Positions 42,971 through 50,867 of a DNA stretch of 64,000 bases are shown here, in pieces (position 1 is the stretch's first letter; the number at the start of each line of letters is the position of its first letter). Source of the DNA: JBBIQS01 sp037442205 (GTDB lineage Bacteria; Myxococcota; Myxococcia; Myxococcales; UBA5297); the NCBI GenBank assembly GCA_037442205.1, contig JBBIQS010000040.1:1-64000 (forward strand). The letters run 5' to 3'. Both the position numbers and the translations under genes were made by a program. The notes beneath the pieces were generated by a model that made no database searches, was not told the origin of the DNA, and was given only the letters and a program-made list of their open reading frames with translations.

Positions 42971-43986
42971 CACTTGCTCCCGTTCTTGTTGCCCAGCATC
43001 TCGACCATCAGCGCCTTCTGCCCGTGCAGCCGGTTGCCGGCCTGGCGCACCACCACCGAGCGCGGCCCGTCGAGGACCTCGTCGGCGACCTTGACGTTGC
43101 GGCGCACCGGCAGGCAGTGCATGAACTTGGCGTCCTTGCGCGCGGTGGCGAACCAGGACTCGGCCACGCACCAGTCGCGCAGCCCGGCCCGCATCGTCAG
43201 CTCCTCGGTGGGCTTGCCGTAGAACTCCGGCGCCGACCAGCTCTTGGCGTAGAGGACGTGGGCGCCCTCCATCGCCGCCTTGCGGTCGGAGGTCTCGCTG
43301 AGCTTGGCGCCCGACTTCTTGGCCAGCTCGCGAGCCTTCTGCATCACCGGCTCGGGCAGGCCAAAGCCCTCGGGCCGGAGCACGGTGACCTCCATGCCGC
43401 GCTGGACCGCCATGTTCAGCGCCGAGGCCGGCACCGCGTAGGTCAGCGGCTTCGGATGCCAGGCCCAGCTCAGGACGAACTTGCCGCCGGCGCGCGGGAT
43501 CTCCAGGTCCTCCAGCGTCTTCCAGTCGGCCAGCGCCTGGCACGGGTGGCTGATGGCGGACTCGAGGTTGATGAACGGCTTCGGGGTCAGCTCGGCGATC
43601 GACTGGATCACGCCGTCGGCCAGGTCCTCACCCAGGTTCTTGCCCTCGGCGAAGCAGCGCACGCCGATGGCGTCGGCGTACTGCGCCAGGACCGGGAAGG
43701 CCTCGCGCACGTGCTCGACCGCGTCGCCGTCCATGACCACGCCGGAGCGAGTCTCCAGCTTCCAGGAGCCGGCGCCGGGCTGGATCACAAACGAGTTGCC
43801 GCCCAGCTGCGAGACCCCGGCCTGCATCGAGGCCAGCGTGCGCAGCGAGGGGTTCATGAACACCAGCCCGATGACCTTGTTCTTCAGGGCGTCGGAGACG
43901 GGGTTCTTCTCGAGCTCCTTGGCGAGCTTGAGCACCGCCTCCAGGCGGTCGGCGGGGAGGTCGGTCAGATCGAGGAAACGCTTCAT
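42970..43986 (-). CDS. argF': N-acyl-ornithine carbamoyltransferase (SOTCase/AOTCase type)
   Basis: 338 aa from ATG 43986, overlapping the argD stop by 4 nt. It has NPSLRT at residues 45-50 instead of the canonical ornithine-carbamoyltransferase STRTR, then WKLETRSGVVMDGDAVEHVREA and YADAIGVRCFA. HPKPL and MHCLPVRRNVKVADEV also mark the N-succinyl-/N-acetyl-ornithine transcarbamylase branch. In these enzymes residue 90 selects the acyl group (Pro in Bacteroides succinyl-type, Glu in Xanthomonas acetyl-type, from memory); here it is Val90. It makes an N-acyl-citrulline that the M20 enzyme in the same operon would deacylate. The exact acyl group is open. Confidence 0.88.
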   Translation of the reverse strand: MKRFLDLTDLPADRLEAVLKLAKELEKNPVSDALKNKVIGLVFMNPSLRTLASMQAGVSQLGGNSFVIQPGAGSWKLETRSGVVMDGDAVEHVREAFPVLAQYADAIGVRCFAEGKNLGEDLADGVIQSIAELTPKPFINLESAISHPCQALADWKTLEDLEIPRAGGKFVLSWAWHPKPLTYAVPASALNMAVQRGMEVTVLRPEGFGLPEPVMQKARELAKKSGAKLSETSDRKAAMEGAHVLYAKSWSAPEFYGKPTEELTMRAGLRDWCVAESWFATARKDAKFMHCLPVRRNVKVADEVLDGPRSVVVRQAGNRLHGQKALMVEMLGNKNGSK

Positions 43987-45161
43987 CGAGGCAACTCCTT
44001 CAAGACCGACAGCAGCCGGTCCACGTGTTCGTCCTGCAGGATGAGAGGCGGCAACAGCCGCACGACGTTGGGATCGCTGCTGTCGCCGGCGAGAATCTGA
44101 TGGTCTCGCAGCTCGGCCAGGATCTGCTGGGCGGGCCGGGTGGTGCGCAGCCCGAGGAGGAAGCCCATCCCCTGCACATCGGCGACCGGGCCGACGCGGC
44201 ACTCCTTGCGCATCCGCTCCGAGAGCCGGCGCACCCGGGGAAGCAGTTGCTCCTCCTCGATGGCCTGGATCACCGTCTCGATCAGCGCGCAGGCCAGCGG
44301 GCCGCCGCCGAAGGTGGTGCCGAGCTCGCCCTTGTGGATCTTGGCGGCCAGCGCCTCGCCGACCAGGACCGCCGCCGCCGGGAAGCCGCCGGCGATGCCC
44401 TTGGCGGTGGTGAGGATGTCCGGGGTCACCCCGTAGGCCTGCGCGGCGAAGGGATAGCCGCTGCGACCCATGCCGCACTGGACCTCGTCGAAGATCAGCA
44501 GCGCGCCCTTCTCGCGGGTCAGCGTGCGGGCGCGCTCGACGAAGCCGCGCGACAGCGCCCGCGCTCCGCCCACGCCCTGCACCGGCTCGAAGATCACCGC
44601 TGCCACGTCCTCGCCGACGGCCTTTTCCAGCGCCGCCACGTCGTCGAACGGGACGACGTTGGTCTCGAAGGGAGCGCGCGGGAAGCCGTACCACTTCTCG
44701 TGGCCGGCGGTGATGCAGGAGACCCCGGCGGTGCGCCCGTGGAAGGAGCCGGAGAGGCAGACCACGCGCGGGCGCTTGGTGGTGAGGAAGGCGATGCGCA
44801 GCGCGTTCTCGTTGGCCTCGGCGCCCGAGTTGATGAAGAAGACCCGGCTCAGCTCGGAGGGGGCGAAGTTGGCCAGCGCCTTCGCCGCCCGCTCGCGCAC
44901 GGAGAGCTCGACCGCGTTGCTCTGGAAGAACAGCTCCTTGGCCTGCTTGGACAGAGTCGCCAGGAGCTTGGGATGGCCGTTGCCGAGTAGCGCCACCGCG
45001 TGGCCGCCGTAGAAGTCGAGGAAGCGCTTCCCGTCGGCGCCGGTGATCCACACGCCCTCGCCGGAGACCGGCTCGAGCGGGACCTTCTTGAAGACTTCGA
45101 GCAACGCGCTCTGCGGGACCGGCGCCGCCGGCGCGGCCGCACTCTGCTGCAAGGTTGCCAT
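43983..45161 (-). CDS. argD: N-acyl-ornithine aminotransferase
   Basis: 392 aa from ATG 45161. Fold-type I class III aminotransferase: GKRFLDFYGGHAVALLGNGHP, NSGAEANENALR, GSFHGRTAGVSC, FEPVQGVGG, LIFDEVQCGMGRSG and the PLP lysine in TTAKGIAGG near 253. Transfers an amino group from glutamate to N-acyl-glutamate semialdehyde, giving N-acyl-ornithine. The Ala/Pro/Gln-rich first ~20 residues are probably not structured. Position argC-argD-argF' is compact: 32 nt from argC, overlapping argF' by 4 nt. Confidence 0.93.
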   Translation of the reverse strand: MATLQQSAAAPAAPVPQSALLEVFKKVPLEPVSGEGVWITGADGKRFLDFYGGHAVALLGNGHPKLLATLSKQAKELFFQSNAVELSVRERAAKALANFAPSELSRVFFINSGAEANENALRIAFLTTKRPRVVCLSGSFHGRTAGVSCITAGHEKWYGFPRAPFETNVVPFDDVAALEKAVGEDVAAVIFEPVQGVGGARALSRGFVERARTLTREKGALLIFDEVQCGMGRSGYPFAAQAYGVTPDILTTAKGIAGGFPAAAVLVGEALAAKIHKGELGTTFGGGPLACALIETVIQAIEEEQLLPRVRRLSERMRKECRVGPVADVQGMGFLLGLRTTRPAQQILAELRDHQILAGDSSDPNVVRLLPPLILQDEHVDRLLSVLKELPR

Positions 45162-45193
45162 GTCGGGTTCTCTTCCTCGTCGAAGCGAAAGGC

Positions 45194-46267
45194 TCAGTAC
45201 CAGCCCAGGCCGCCCAGCCGCAGTCCGGCGTCCTCGGGCAGCTCGAACAGGCGGTTCATCCACTGGATGCCGCCGCCCGCGGCGCCCTTGATCAGGTTGT
45301 CGATTACCGAGGTGACTACCAGCGTCTTGCCGCGGGCCGAAACGCCGATCCGGCAGCGGTTGGTGCCCACCACGTCGGTGAGCTTCGGTAGCTCGAGCGA
45401 AGCGCGAACGAACGGGCTCGTCTCGAAGTAGGCGTTGGCCCGAGCCACCAGCTCCTCGGCATTCATCGGCTGGCGCAGCGTCATCCGCAGGGTGGCGTGG
45501 ATGCCGCGCACGAACGGCCCGGAGTGAGGCACGAACTGCACCTCGGGCTCCCAGCCGCCGCGCACCAGGCCCAAGAGCCGCCTCATCTCCGGCTCGTGGC
45601 GATGGCCGAGCGGCGAGTAGGCGTAGAGGGTGCTGTGGCGAGAGGGATGGTGCGTGCCCTCCCCCACCTTCCGGCCGCTGCCCGAGCTGCCGGTCACCGC
45701 CGAGGCGAACAGCTCCTCCTCTACCAGATCGGCGGCGAAGAACGGCAGCGCCCCCAGGGTGATGCAGGTGGTGAAGCATCCCGGTTGCGTGGCGTGCTTG
45801 GGCGCGTTGCCCTTGAACTGCTCGGGGATGGCGCACTCGAACTGCGCCAGCCGATGCGGGGCGCCGTGGGGATGGCCGTAGATCTCCTGGTACTTCGCCG
45901 CGTCCGGGAAGCGGAAGTCGGCCGAGAGATCGACTGCCTTCACCAGCGCCCCGGCCTTCTCGGCGGCGGCCAGCACCTTGTCGAGCAGCGCAGCGGTGGC
46001 GCCGTGCGGAGTGGCGGCCAGCACGCCGAACTTCTCGCCGGCCTTGAAGCGCTCGGACAACTGCTCCGGCGACTCGAAGGAGAGCGACTCGACCGCGGTG
46101 CCCACCAGGTGAGGGAAAGCCGAGACGACCTTCTCCCCGACCTGGCTGGTGGAGACCGCCGACACTGCGCGCATCCGCGGGTGGCCGGCCAGCAGGCGCA
46201 GCAGCTCGCCGGCGACGTAGCCGCTGCCGCCGAGGACGGCAACCGGGATGGATGCGCCCGCGGTCAC
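45194..46267 (-). CDS. argC: N-acyl-gamma-glutamyl-phosphate reductase
   Basis: 357 aa with a GTG start at 46267 overlapping the upstream stop (GTGA). Rossmann motif VAVLGGSGYVAGELLRLL near residues 9-26; catalytic Cys in ATQPGCFTTC near 165; VTGSSGSGRKVGEG and NRCRIGV are conserved. NADPH-dependent reduction of N-acyl-glutamyl phosphate to the semialdehyde. Length is normal. It follows the unusual P-loop gene and precedes argD, so steps 2 to 8 of arginine synthesis are encoded in this one operon. Confidence 0.94.
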   Translation of the reverse strand: MTAGASIPVAVLGGSGYVAGELLRLLAGHPRMRAVSAVSTSQVGEKVVSAFPHLVGTAVESLSFESPEQLSERFKAGEKFGVLAATPHGATAALLDKVLAAAEKAGALVKAVDLSADFRFPDAAKYQEIYGHPHGAPHRLAQFECAIPEQFKGNAPKHATQPGCFTTCITLGALPFFAADLVEEELFASAVTGSSGSGRKVGEGTHHPSRHSTLYAYSPLGHRHEPEMRRLLGLVRGGWEPEVQFVPHSGPFVRGIHATLRMTLRQPMNAEELVARANAYFETSPFVRASLELPKLTDVVGTNRCRIGVSARGKTLVVTSVIDNLIKGAAGGGIQWMNRLFELPEDAGLRLGGLGWY

Positions 46268-47322
46268 TGCTTGCTCCGGGTGCCCAGCGCCTGCAGCGCG
46301 ACCTGGGCCAGCGACGCCGCGTCGGAGCGCGCGTTGCGGCCGGGAACGCCGGTCTGCTTCTCGATCAGCCGGATGCCTGCGGCGTTGTCGGTGGCCGGGC
46401 CGGTGACCACGGTGGTGGCCAGGCTGTGGCGCTCCTTGAGCAGTTGCACGCCGCCCCAGGCCGCGACCGGGTCGCTGGCCGCCAGCACCACGCCCTTGAA
46501 GGTCGCGCGGATCTCGGGGTCGTTGAGGATCGCGTCCACGCCATAGAGCCCGAGCAGGCCGTCGCCCAGCTCGAGGACGATGACGTCCGGCTTGTCGGCC
46601 GCCAGGTGCGTCAGGATCGAGCGCGCCGCCTTGGGAGCGTCGTCGGGGGTGGAGGTGACGATGCCGAAGTCGGTGAAGATCAGCGTCTTCTTGGCGCCCG
46701 AATCCTCCATCGACAGGATGTCGCGGCGCAGCGAGACGCCGGTGGTCTTGCCGGCGGCGACCTTCATCCCCTGGTGCGCGAAGGCCTGGACCAGCGCGCA
46801 GGCCGCCGCGGTCTTGCCGGCGTTCATCGAGCTGCCGACCAGCGCCACCACCGGGATCCCGTTGGTCTCGAGCTTGTCCTCGAGCGGGATGGCGTTCTGC
46901 TTGATGTGCGCCGGCACGCCGATGCGCTCGCCCAGGTACGGGAAGTGGAGCACCTGCCCCAGCACCTCGCACTGGAACGGCTCGCCCAGGTCAGGGTTGA
47001 CGCTGTCGCAGACGCCGAGCACGCCGCCCAGGTTGAGCAGGTTGAGCTTGTCGCCGATCTTGACGGTCTTGGGCAGGTAGCCGGAGTAGCCGAACAGCGC
47101 CTTGCGGTGCCCCAAAGCCACCGCGCAGATGTCGCCCGGCTTGACCTTGGAGAAGCGGCCGCTGGGCAGCTCCAACTCGTTGTAGGTGCCCTTGCGGTTG
47201 AGCACCTTCACCGCCACCACCGAGCCCTCGGAGACCTGGATTTCCTCGCTCAGGCGCACCTCGCGAGACAGGCGGCAGTTCTGGGTGACGGATCCGATTT
47301 TGTCGAGCAGTACGGTCTTCAC
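46264..47322 (-). CDS. DUF1611-like P-loop protein inside the arginine operon
   Basis: 352 aa, GTG start at 47322 overlapping the argG stop (GTGA). Residues 1-145 are a mainly beta domain (EVRLSEEIQVSEGSVVAVKV, PGDICAVALGHRKALFGYSG). Residues 150-352 form a P-loop domain: Walker A VGSSMNAGKTAAA, then AAGKTTGVSLRRDIL, LIFTDFGIVTSTPD, VIVLELGDGLLGLY and LAASDPVAAWGG. The order resembles the C-terminal half of DUF1611 (COG3367) proteins and MobB/CobB-type NTPases. One DUF1611 member, DgcN, is reported to N-acetylate D-glutamate. No argA, argJ or GNAT gene lies in the operon, so a role in making N-acyl-glutamate is possible but unproven. Regulation or metal delivery are alternatives. Confidence 0.7.
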   Translation of the reverse strand: MKTVLLDKIGSVTQNCRLSREVRLSEEIQVSEGSVVAVKVLNRKGTYNELELPSGRFSKVKPGDICAVALGHRKALFGYSGYLPKTVKIGDKLNLLNLGGVLGVCDSVNPDLGEPFQCEVLGQVLHFPYLGERIGVPAHIKQNAIPLEDKLETNGIPVVALVGSSMNAGKTAAACALVQAFAHQGMKVAAGKTTGVSLRRDILSMEDSGAKKTLIFTDFGIVTSTPDDAPKAARSILTHLAADKPDVIVLELGDGLLGLYGVDAILNDPEIRATFKGVVLAASDPVAAWGGVQLLKERHSLATTVVTGPATDNAAGIRLIEKQTGVPGRNARSDAASLAQVALQALGTRSKQ

Positions 47323-48521
47323 TTGGTCTCCCCGGCGCGGGCCCAGAGCATCGAGGGCAGCGCCAGCATGCGCGAGAATCCCTTGGCGTCGGCGGCGGTC
47401 CACTCGCCGGCGGCCTCGCCGTAGACCGCCTTGCTGGCCTTGCGCAGCGAGTGCGGAGAGCTGACGCCCTCCACGAACATCGAGCCCGGCTGCAGCCGAA
47501 CCTTGACCTCGCCGCTGACTCGCTGCTGCGAGCTCAACAGCAGCGCCTCGATGTCCCGGCAGGCCGGCTCGAGGAACTGCGCCTCGTGCACCAGGTCGCC
47601 GTAGGTCATGGCCATCTGGTCCTTGATACGCTGCTGACGAGCGGTGAGCACCAGCTTCTCCAGCTCGCGGTGGGCGCCGATCAGCACCATCGGCGCCGGG
47701 GCCTCGAAGGCCACCCGGCCCTTGAGCCCGAAGATGGTGTCGCCGAGGTGGATGCCGCGGCCGATGCCGAAGCTGGCCGCCAGCGCGTTGAGCTGTTCGA
47801 TCAGCTGCACCGGCTCCATCGGCTGGCCGTCGAGCGAGACCGGCACGCCCTTCTCGAAGCCGAGCTTGTGCGACTCGGGCGATCGCGGAGTGGCGAATGC
47901 GCCGCGAGTGAGCACCCAGGCGTCCTCGGGCAGCGAGTCCACCGTGTCGGTGGTCTCCTTGCCGCCGATGGTGCAGCCCCACAGACCCTGGTTGACCGAG
48001 TAGGCGGCGCGCTCGAAGGGGAAGTCGACCTTGCGCTTGCGCAGGAAGTCGATCTCGAACTCGCGGGTGAAGCCCTCGTCGCGCACCGGGGCCAGGATCT
48101 CCACGCCCGGAGCCATGGTGCGCAGGGCCACCTCGAAGCGGACCTGATCGTTGCCGGCTGCGGTCGAGCCGTGGGCCACCATCTTGGCGCCCAGCTTGGC
48201 GGCCAGCTCGGCCACCATCCGCGCCTGCAGCGTCCGCTCGGCGCCGACACACAGCGGGTAGACGTGGCCGCGCAGCACGTTGCCCATCACCAAAAAGCGC
48301 AGCGTCTCCTCAAAGTAGGAGGCGCGGGCGTCGATGCAGTGGTGCTCGACCGCCCCCAGGGCCTTGGCCCGGCTCTCGATGCGCTTGCGGGCGGCGTCGT
48401 CCAGCCCGCCGGTGTCGACGGTGACGGTGACCACCTCGCGCCCATGCTTCTCGCGCAGCCAGGGCACCAGGAACGAGGTATCGAGCCCTCCGCTGAAGGC
48501 GAGGACAATCACGTCAGACAT
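47319..48521 (-). CDS. argG: Argininosuccinate synthase
   Basis: 400 aa. N-type ATP pyrophosphatase loop AFSGGLDTS at residues 8-16; HGSTAAGNDQVRFE near 116-129 (a variant of the common GCTGKGNDQVRFE); EGVSSPHSLRKA near the end. Ligates citrulline and aspartate with ATP. The variant resembles the ArgG of organisms using acylated-citrulline pathways, in my recollection. Start ATG 48521 overlaps the argR 3' end by 8 nt. Confidence 0.95.
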   Translation of the reverse strand: MSDVIVLAFSGGLDTSFLVPWLREKHGREVVTVTVDTGGLDDAARKRIESRAKALGAVEHHCIDARASYFEETLRFLVMGNVLRGHVYPLCVGAERTLQARMVAELAAKLGAKMVAHGSTAAGNDQVRFEVALRTMAPGVEILAPVRDEGFTREFEIDFLRKRKVDFPFERAAYSVNQGLWGCTIGGKETTDTVDSLPEDAWVLTRGAFATPRSPESHKLGFEKGVPVSLDGQPMEPVQLIEQLNALAASFGIGRGIHLGDTIFGLKGRVAFEAPAPMVLIGAHRELEKLVLTARQQRIKDQMAMTYGDLVHEAQFLEPACRDIEALLLSSQQRVSGEVKVRLQPGSMFVEGVSSPHSLRKASKAVYGEAAGEWTAADAKGFSRMLALPSMLWARAGETK

Positions 48522-48987
48522 TCGCGCGCTCCTTGATCAGATGGTTCAGCTTGGCCGACAGCTTGAGCTGCTCGCGCCGCCCGGCAGTTGCCAGGAAGAT
48601 GGTGTCGTCGCCGGCGATGGTCCCGACGACCTCGGGCCAGCGCGCCCGGTCGATGGCCACCGCCACCGCCGAGGCCCGCCCCGGGGGCGTGTTCAGCACC
48701 AGCAGGTTGGGACCGGCGGTCCGGACCCGTTGAATGGACGAAGCCGATTCGCCCAGGTCGCTGAGCGGCGGCGGGGCCCCGAGCAGCATCTCGGCGGGCA
48801 CGTAGCGCCCCTCGAGCTTGGCCACCCGCATCTCCTGCAGGTCGCGGGAGACGCTGGACTGCGTGACCTGGAAGCCCCGGGTCTGCAGCCGCTCGATCAG
48901 CTCGGCCTGGCTGCGGATCGCCTCCGCCGCCAGGATCTGGCGGATCGCCGCCTGCCGCTCGCTCCACTCTTCTGTCTTGCTCGGCAT
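48514..48987 (-). CDS. argR: Arginine repressor
   Basis: 157 aa. Winged helix-turn-helix domain with QAELIERLQTRGFQVTQSSVSRDLQEM (given in two parts: residues 27-41 and 42-53) and the oligomerisation/arginine-binding domain with VVGTIAGDDTIFLAT near 120-134 (GDDT signature). ArgR hexamers bind arginine and block transcription of arginine genes. It leads the operon, so it is probably autoregulated. A sigma-70-like promoter and an A/T-rich dyad lie just upstream. Confidence 0.95.
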   Translation of the reverse strand: MPSKTEEWSERQAAIRQILAAEAIRSQAELIERLQTRGFQVTQSSVSRDLQEMRVAKLEGRYVPAEMLLGAPPPLSDLGESASSIQRVRTAGPNLLVLNTPPGRASAVAVAIDRARWPEVVGTIAGDDTIFLATAGRREQLKLSAKLNHLIKERANV

Positions 48988-48998
48988 GCCGCGGGCCC

Positions 48999-49046
48999 CG
49001 AAATATTTATGCGCAAGGTTCTAAGCGCATGCGCATGAGATTGCAA
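48999..49046 (-). promoter_or_regulatory. Predicted promoter and ARG-box-like region of the arginine operon
   Basis: On the minus strand TTGCAA (49041-49046) and TAGAAC (49018-49023) are 17 nt apart, each 4 of 6 to sigma-70 consensus. The rest of the region is strongly A/T-rich for this genome. CGCATAAATATTTCG (about 48999-49013) between the -10 and the ATG resembles half of the ARG-box consensus TGNAT-WWWW-ATNCA with mismatches. Operator assignment is tentative. Confidence 0.45.
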
Positions 49047-49159
49047 GCAGTCACCGACACTCATTTGGGGGATAGTCGACAGAGGCGGGTTGCGGACGCT
49101 CCGGCGGCGGCCCGCCGGGACGGAAGTCGCGAGAGGAGAAGGAGCGCGCTCCAGCGCGG

Positions 49160-50695
49160 TCAGCGGCAGCCGTTCTCCTCGAGGTACTTCAGGGCCCGCT
49201 TATGGAACGCGCTGGTATCCAGGGTGTAGGCCGCGGCTTCGGTGGCGTTCTCGCAGCCGCCGGCATCGAGCATCTTCTTGGCCGTCTGCTCTCCCTTCCG
49301 CAGCGAGGTGAGGATCTCGGTGTTTTGGGGATCGTAGCCGTACCCCTTGATGTACGCGGCGAAGGCCTCGGCGGCATGGTCCTTCTTCATCGACTCGCCG
49401 GCGACCCTCGCATAGGCCGCCGCCAACTGAGTCTTCATGTCGCGGACCAGTGCGCTCGACACTCCCGGAGGCATCAGCAGCTTGTCGGTAGCGAATGCCT
49501 CCCGCCAATAGCGCTCGGCAAGCCTGGGATCGTTTTTGACGATGCCCTCCATGCCGCTCGTGTAGCGACCGTCCATCAGGTCGAGCCGGAACACCAGCTC
49601 ATCGAGTTGCTCCTTCAGCCTCGGCTGCTTGATGCGCTGGCGCTTGAATTCGTCGGAGACCTGCTTCGGCCGGCCCTCTTTGAAGTAAGCGACCATCCCC
49701 TCGGCGATTACAGGGCCTGGGTATTTCCTGCGTATCGCCGGTTCCGCCGGCTCTGGTTCCGGAGGGGGGTCCCAATTCACCGACATCCGGCGGTATGCCG
49801 GCGGGCACGTTGGCTCCTTCGGACGTCCGGTCATCGCCGCCGACTTCTGCAGCAGGCCCAGGATTTCCGAGTTCGGCCAACCGGCCATTCCGCACGTGAC
49901 CTCGAAGAACCGCTGACACTCGTCGTAGGCCTTTTGATAGTCGCCGGAGTGGAACTCGGTCTTGCAGTCGGTCCGCTTGCGCTTGCCGAGACGCTCGGCT
50001 GCTTCCTTGAAGACCCTCCGCGCCTCGCCATACGAAGTGGCATTTCTGTCGACCTGAAGCAGCAGCTTGACGGCCGCCTCGTCCTGACCGGTCGAGCTCT
50101 TCAGCCTGGCCTCGGCGATCACGTTGTCGCTGGCCAGTTCCTTCCTGCAGAAGCTGAGCTGCTGCCGCGCTTCTACCTGCGTCGGGTCGTCCTCGACAAT
50201 CTGGCTGCAGACCTCGATGCAGCGATTCCAGTCCCTCATTCCGCTGTCGATGTCTGCATAGGCGGCGCACAACCCGAGCATCTTCTTGGTATCGACCGCG
50301 GGCGAGGCCGCGCGTGCCGCCGGGGGCAATCCCGCCAGCAACAGCAGGACGCCGCCCAGCAGCAGCAGAACCGATTTCATTCGGCTCCCGTTGCCCGCCC
50401 TTAGCGCTCTGGGACCGGAATAGCTGAAATCGATGCTCCCGAAGCGCACGCTGTCGCCCGGCAAGAGCGGGAACTCGCGAATCCGCTCGCCATTGACGAA
50501 GGTTCCGTTGCCGCTTCCCAGGTCGCGCACGGTCGCCTGCGAGCCGGACAGGAGAATCTCGGCGTGCTTGCGGCTCACCGAGTCGTCGTCGAGCACGATG
50601 TCCGCTGGCGCTGCCCCGCCCACCAGCATTCTCGACTTGCCGATGTCGAACTGCTTCCCGGCCCACGGCCCGGTTGTTCCTACGAGGACGGGCAT
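49160..50695 (-). CDS. FHA-domain membrane protein with repeat-rich periplasmic part (copy 2)
   Basis: 511 aa. FHA domain at residues about 20-95 (VLDDDSVSRKHAEILLSG, RDLGSGNGTFVNGE), binding phosphothreonine peptides. One membrane helix near 106-128 (KSVLLLLGGVLLLLAGLPP). A helical C-terminal region of about 370 residues has tetratrico-like segments (YQKAYDECQRFFEV, DEFKRQRIKQPRLKEQLD) and several cysteines. It is a shortened paralogue of the neighbouring 694-residue protein, lacking its first FHA domain. Ends the Tad-type locus. The FHA domain is predicted cytoplasmic, which implies Ser/Thr kinase input. Confidence 0.85.
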   Translation of the reverse strand: MPVLVGTTGPWAGKQFDIGKSRMLVGGAAPADIVLDDDSVSRKHAEILLSGSQATVRDLGSGNGTFVNGERIREFPLLPGDSVRFGSIDFSYSGPRALRAGNGSRMKSVLLLLGGVLLLLAGLPPAARAASPAVDTKKMLGLCAAYADIDSGMRDWNRCIEVCSQIVEDDPTQVEARQQLSFCRKELASDNVIAEARLKSSTGQDEAAVKLLLQVDRNATSYGEARRVFKEAAERLGKRKRTDCKTEFHSGDYQKAYDECQRFFEVTCGMAGWPNSEILGLLQKSAAMTGRPKEPTCPPAYRRMSVNWDPPPEPEPAEPAIRRKYPGPVIAEGMVAYFKEGRPKQVSDEFKRQRIKQPRLKEQLDELVFRLDLMDGRYTSGMEGIVKNDPRLAERYWREAFATDKLLMPPGVSSALVRDMKTQLAAAYARVAGESMKKDHAAEAFAAYIKGYGYDPQNTEILTSLRKGEQTAKKMLDAGGCENATEAAAYTLDTSAFHKRALKYLEENGCR

Positions 50696-50867
50696 GGCAC
50701 GAGCCTCCCCTCTCGAACGAGCTCGAGAGCGATCCTACCTCTCGCGCGAGGTGGTGGCTTCCCCGATGCCGCGGTGCCGCTGTCGCCACTCCGGTGGCGC
50801 AACTCGCCCGCCCAATCGATCAACAGACGTTGCTGAATGAGCCCCTCGAGCCAAACCGCCAGCCCGC

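Noticed and set aside
42970..43986. Ordinary ornithine carbamoyltransferase (ArgF/ArgI)
   Set aside because: The STRTR carbamoyl-phosphate motif is replaced by NPSLRT, and the blocks around residues 75-115 and HCLPVRRN match the N-acyl-ornithine branch instead.
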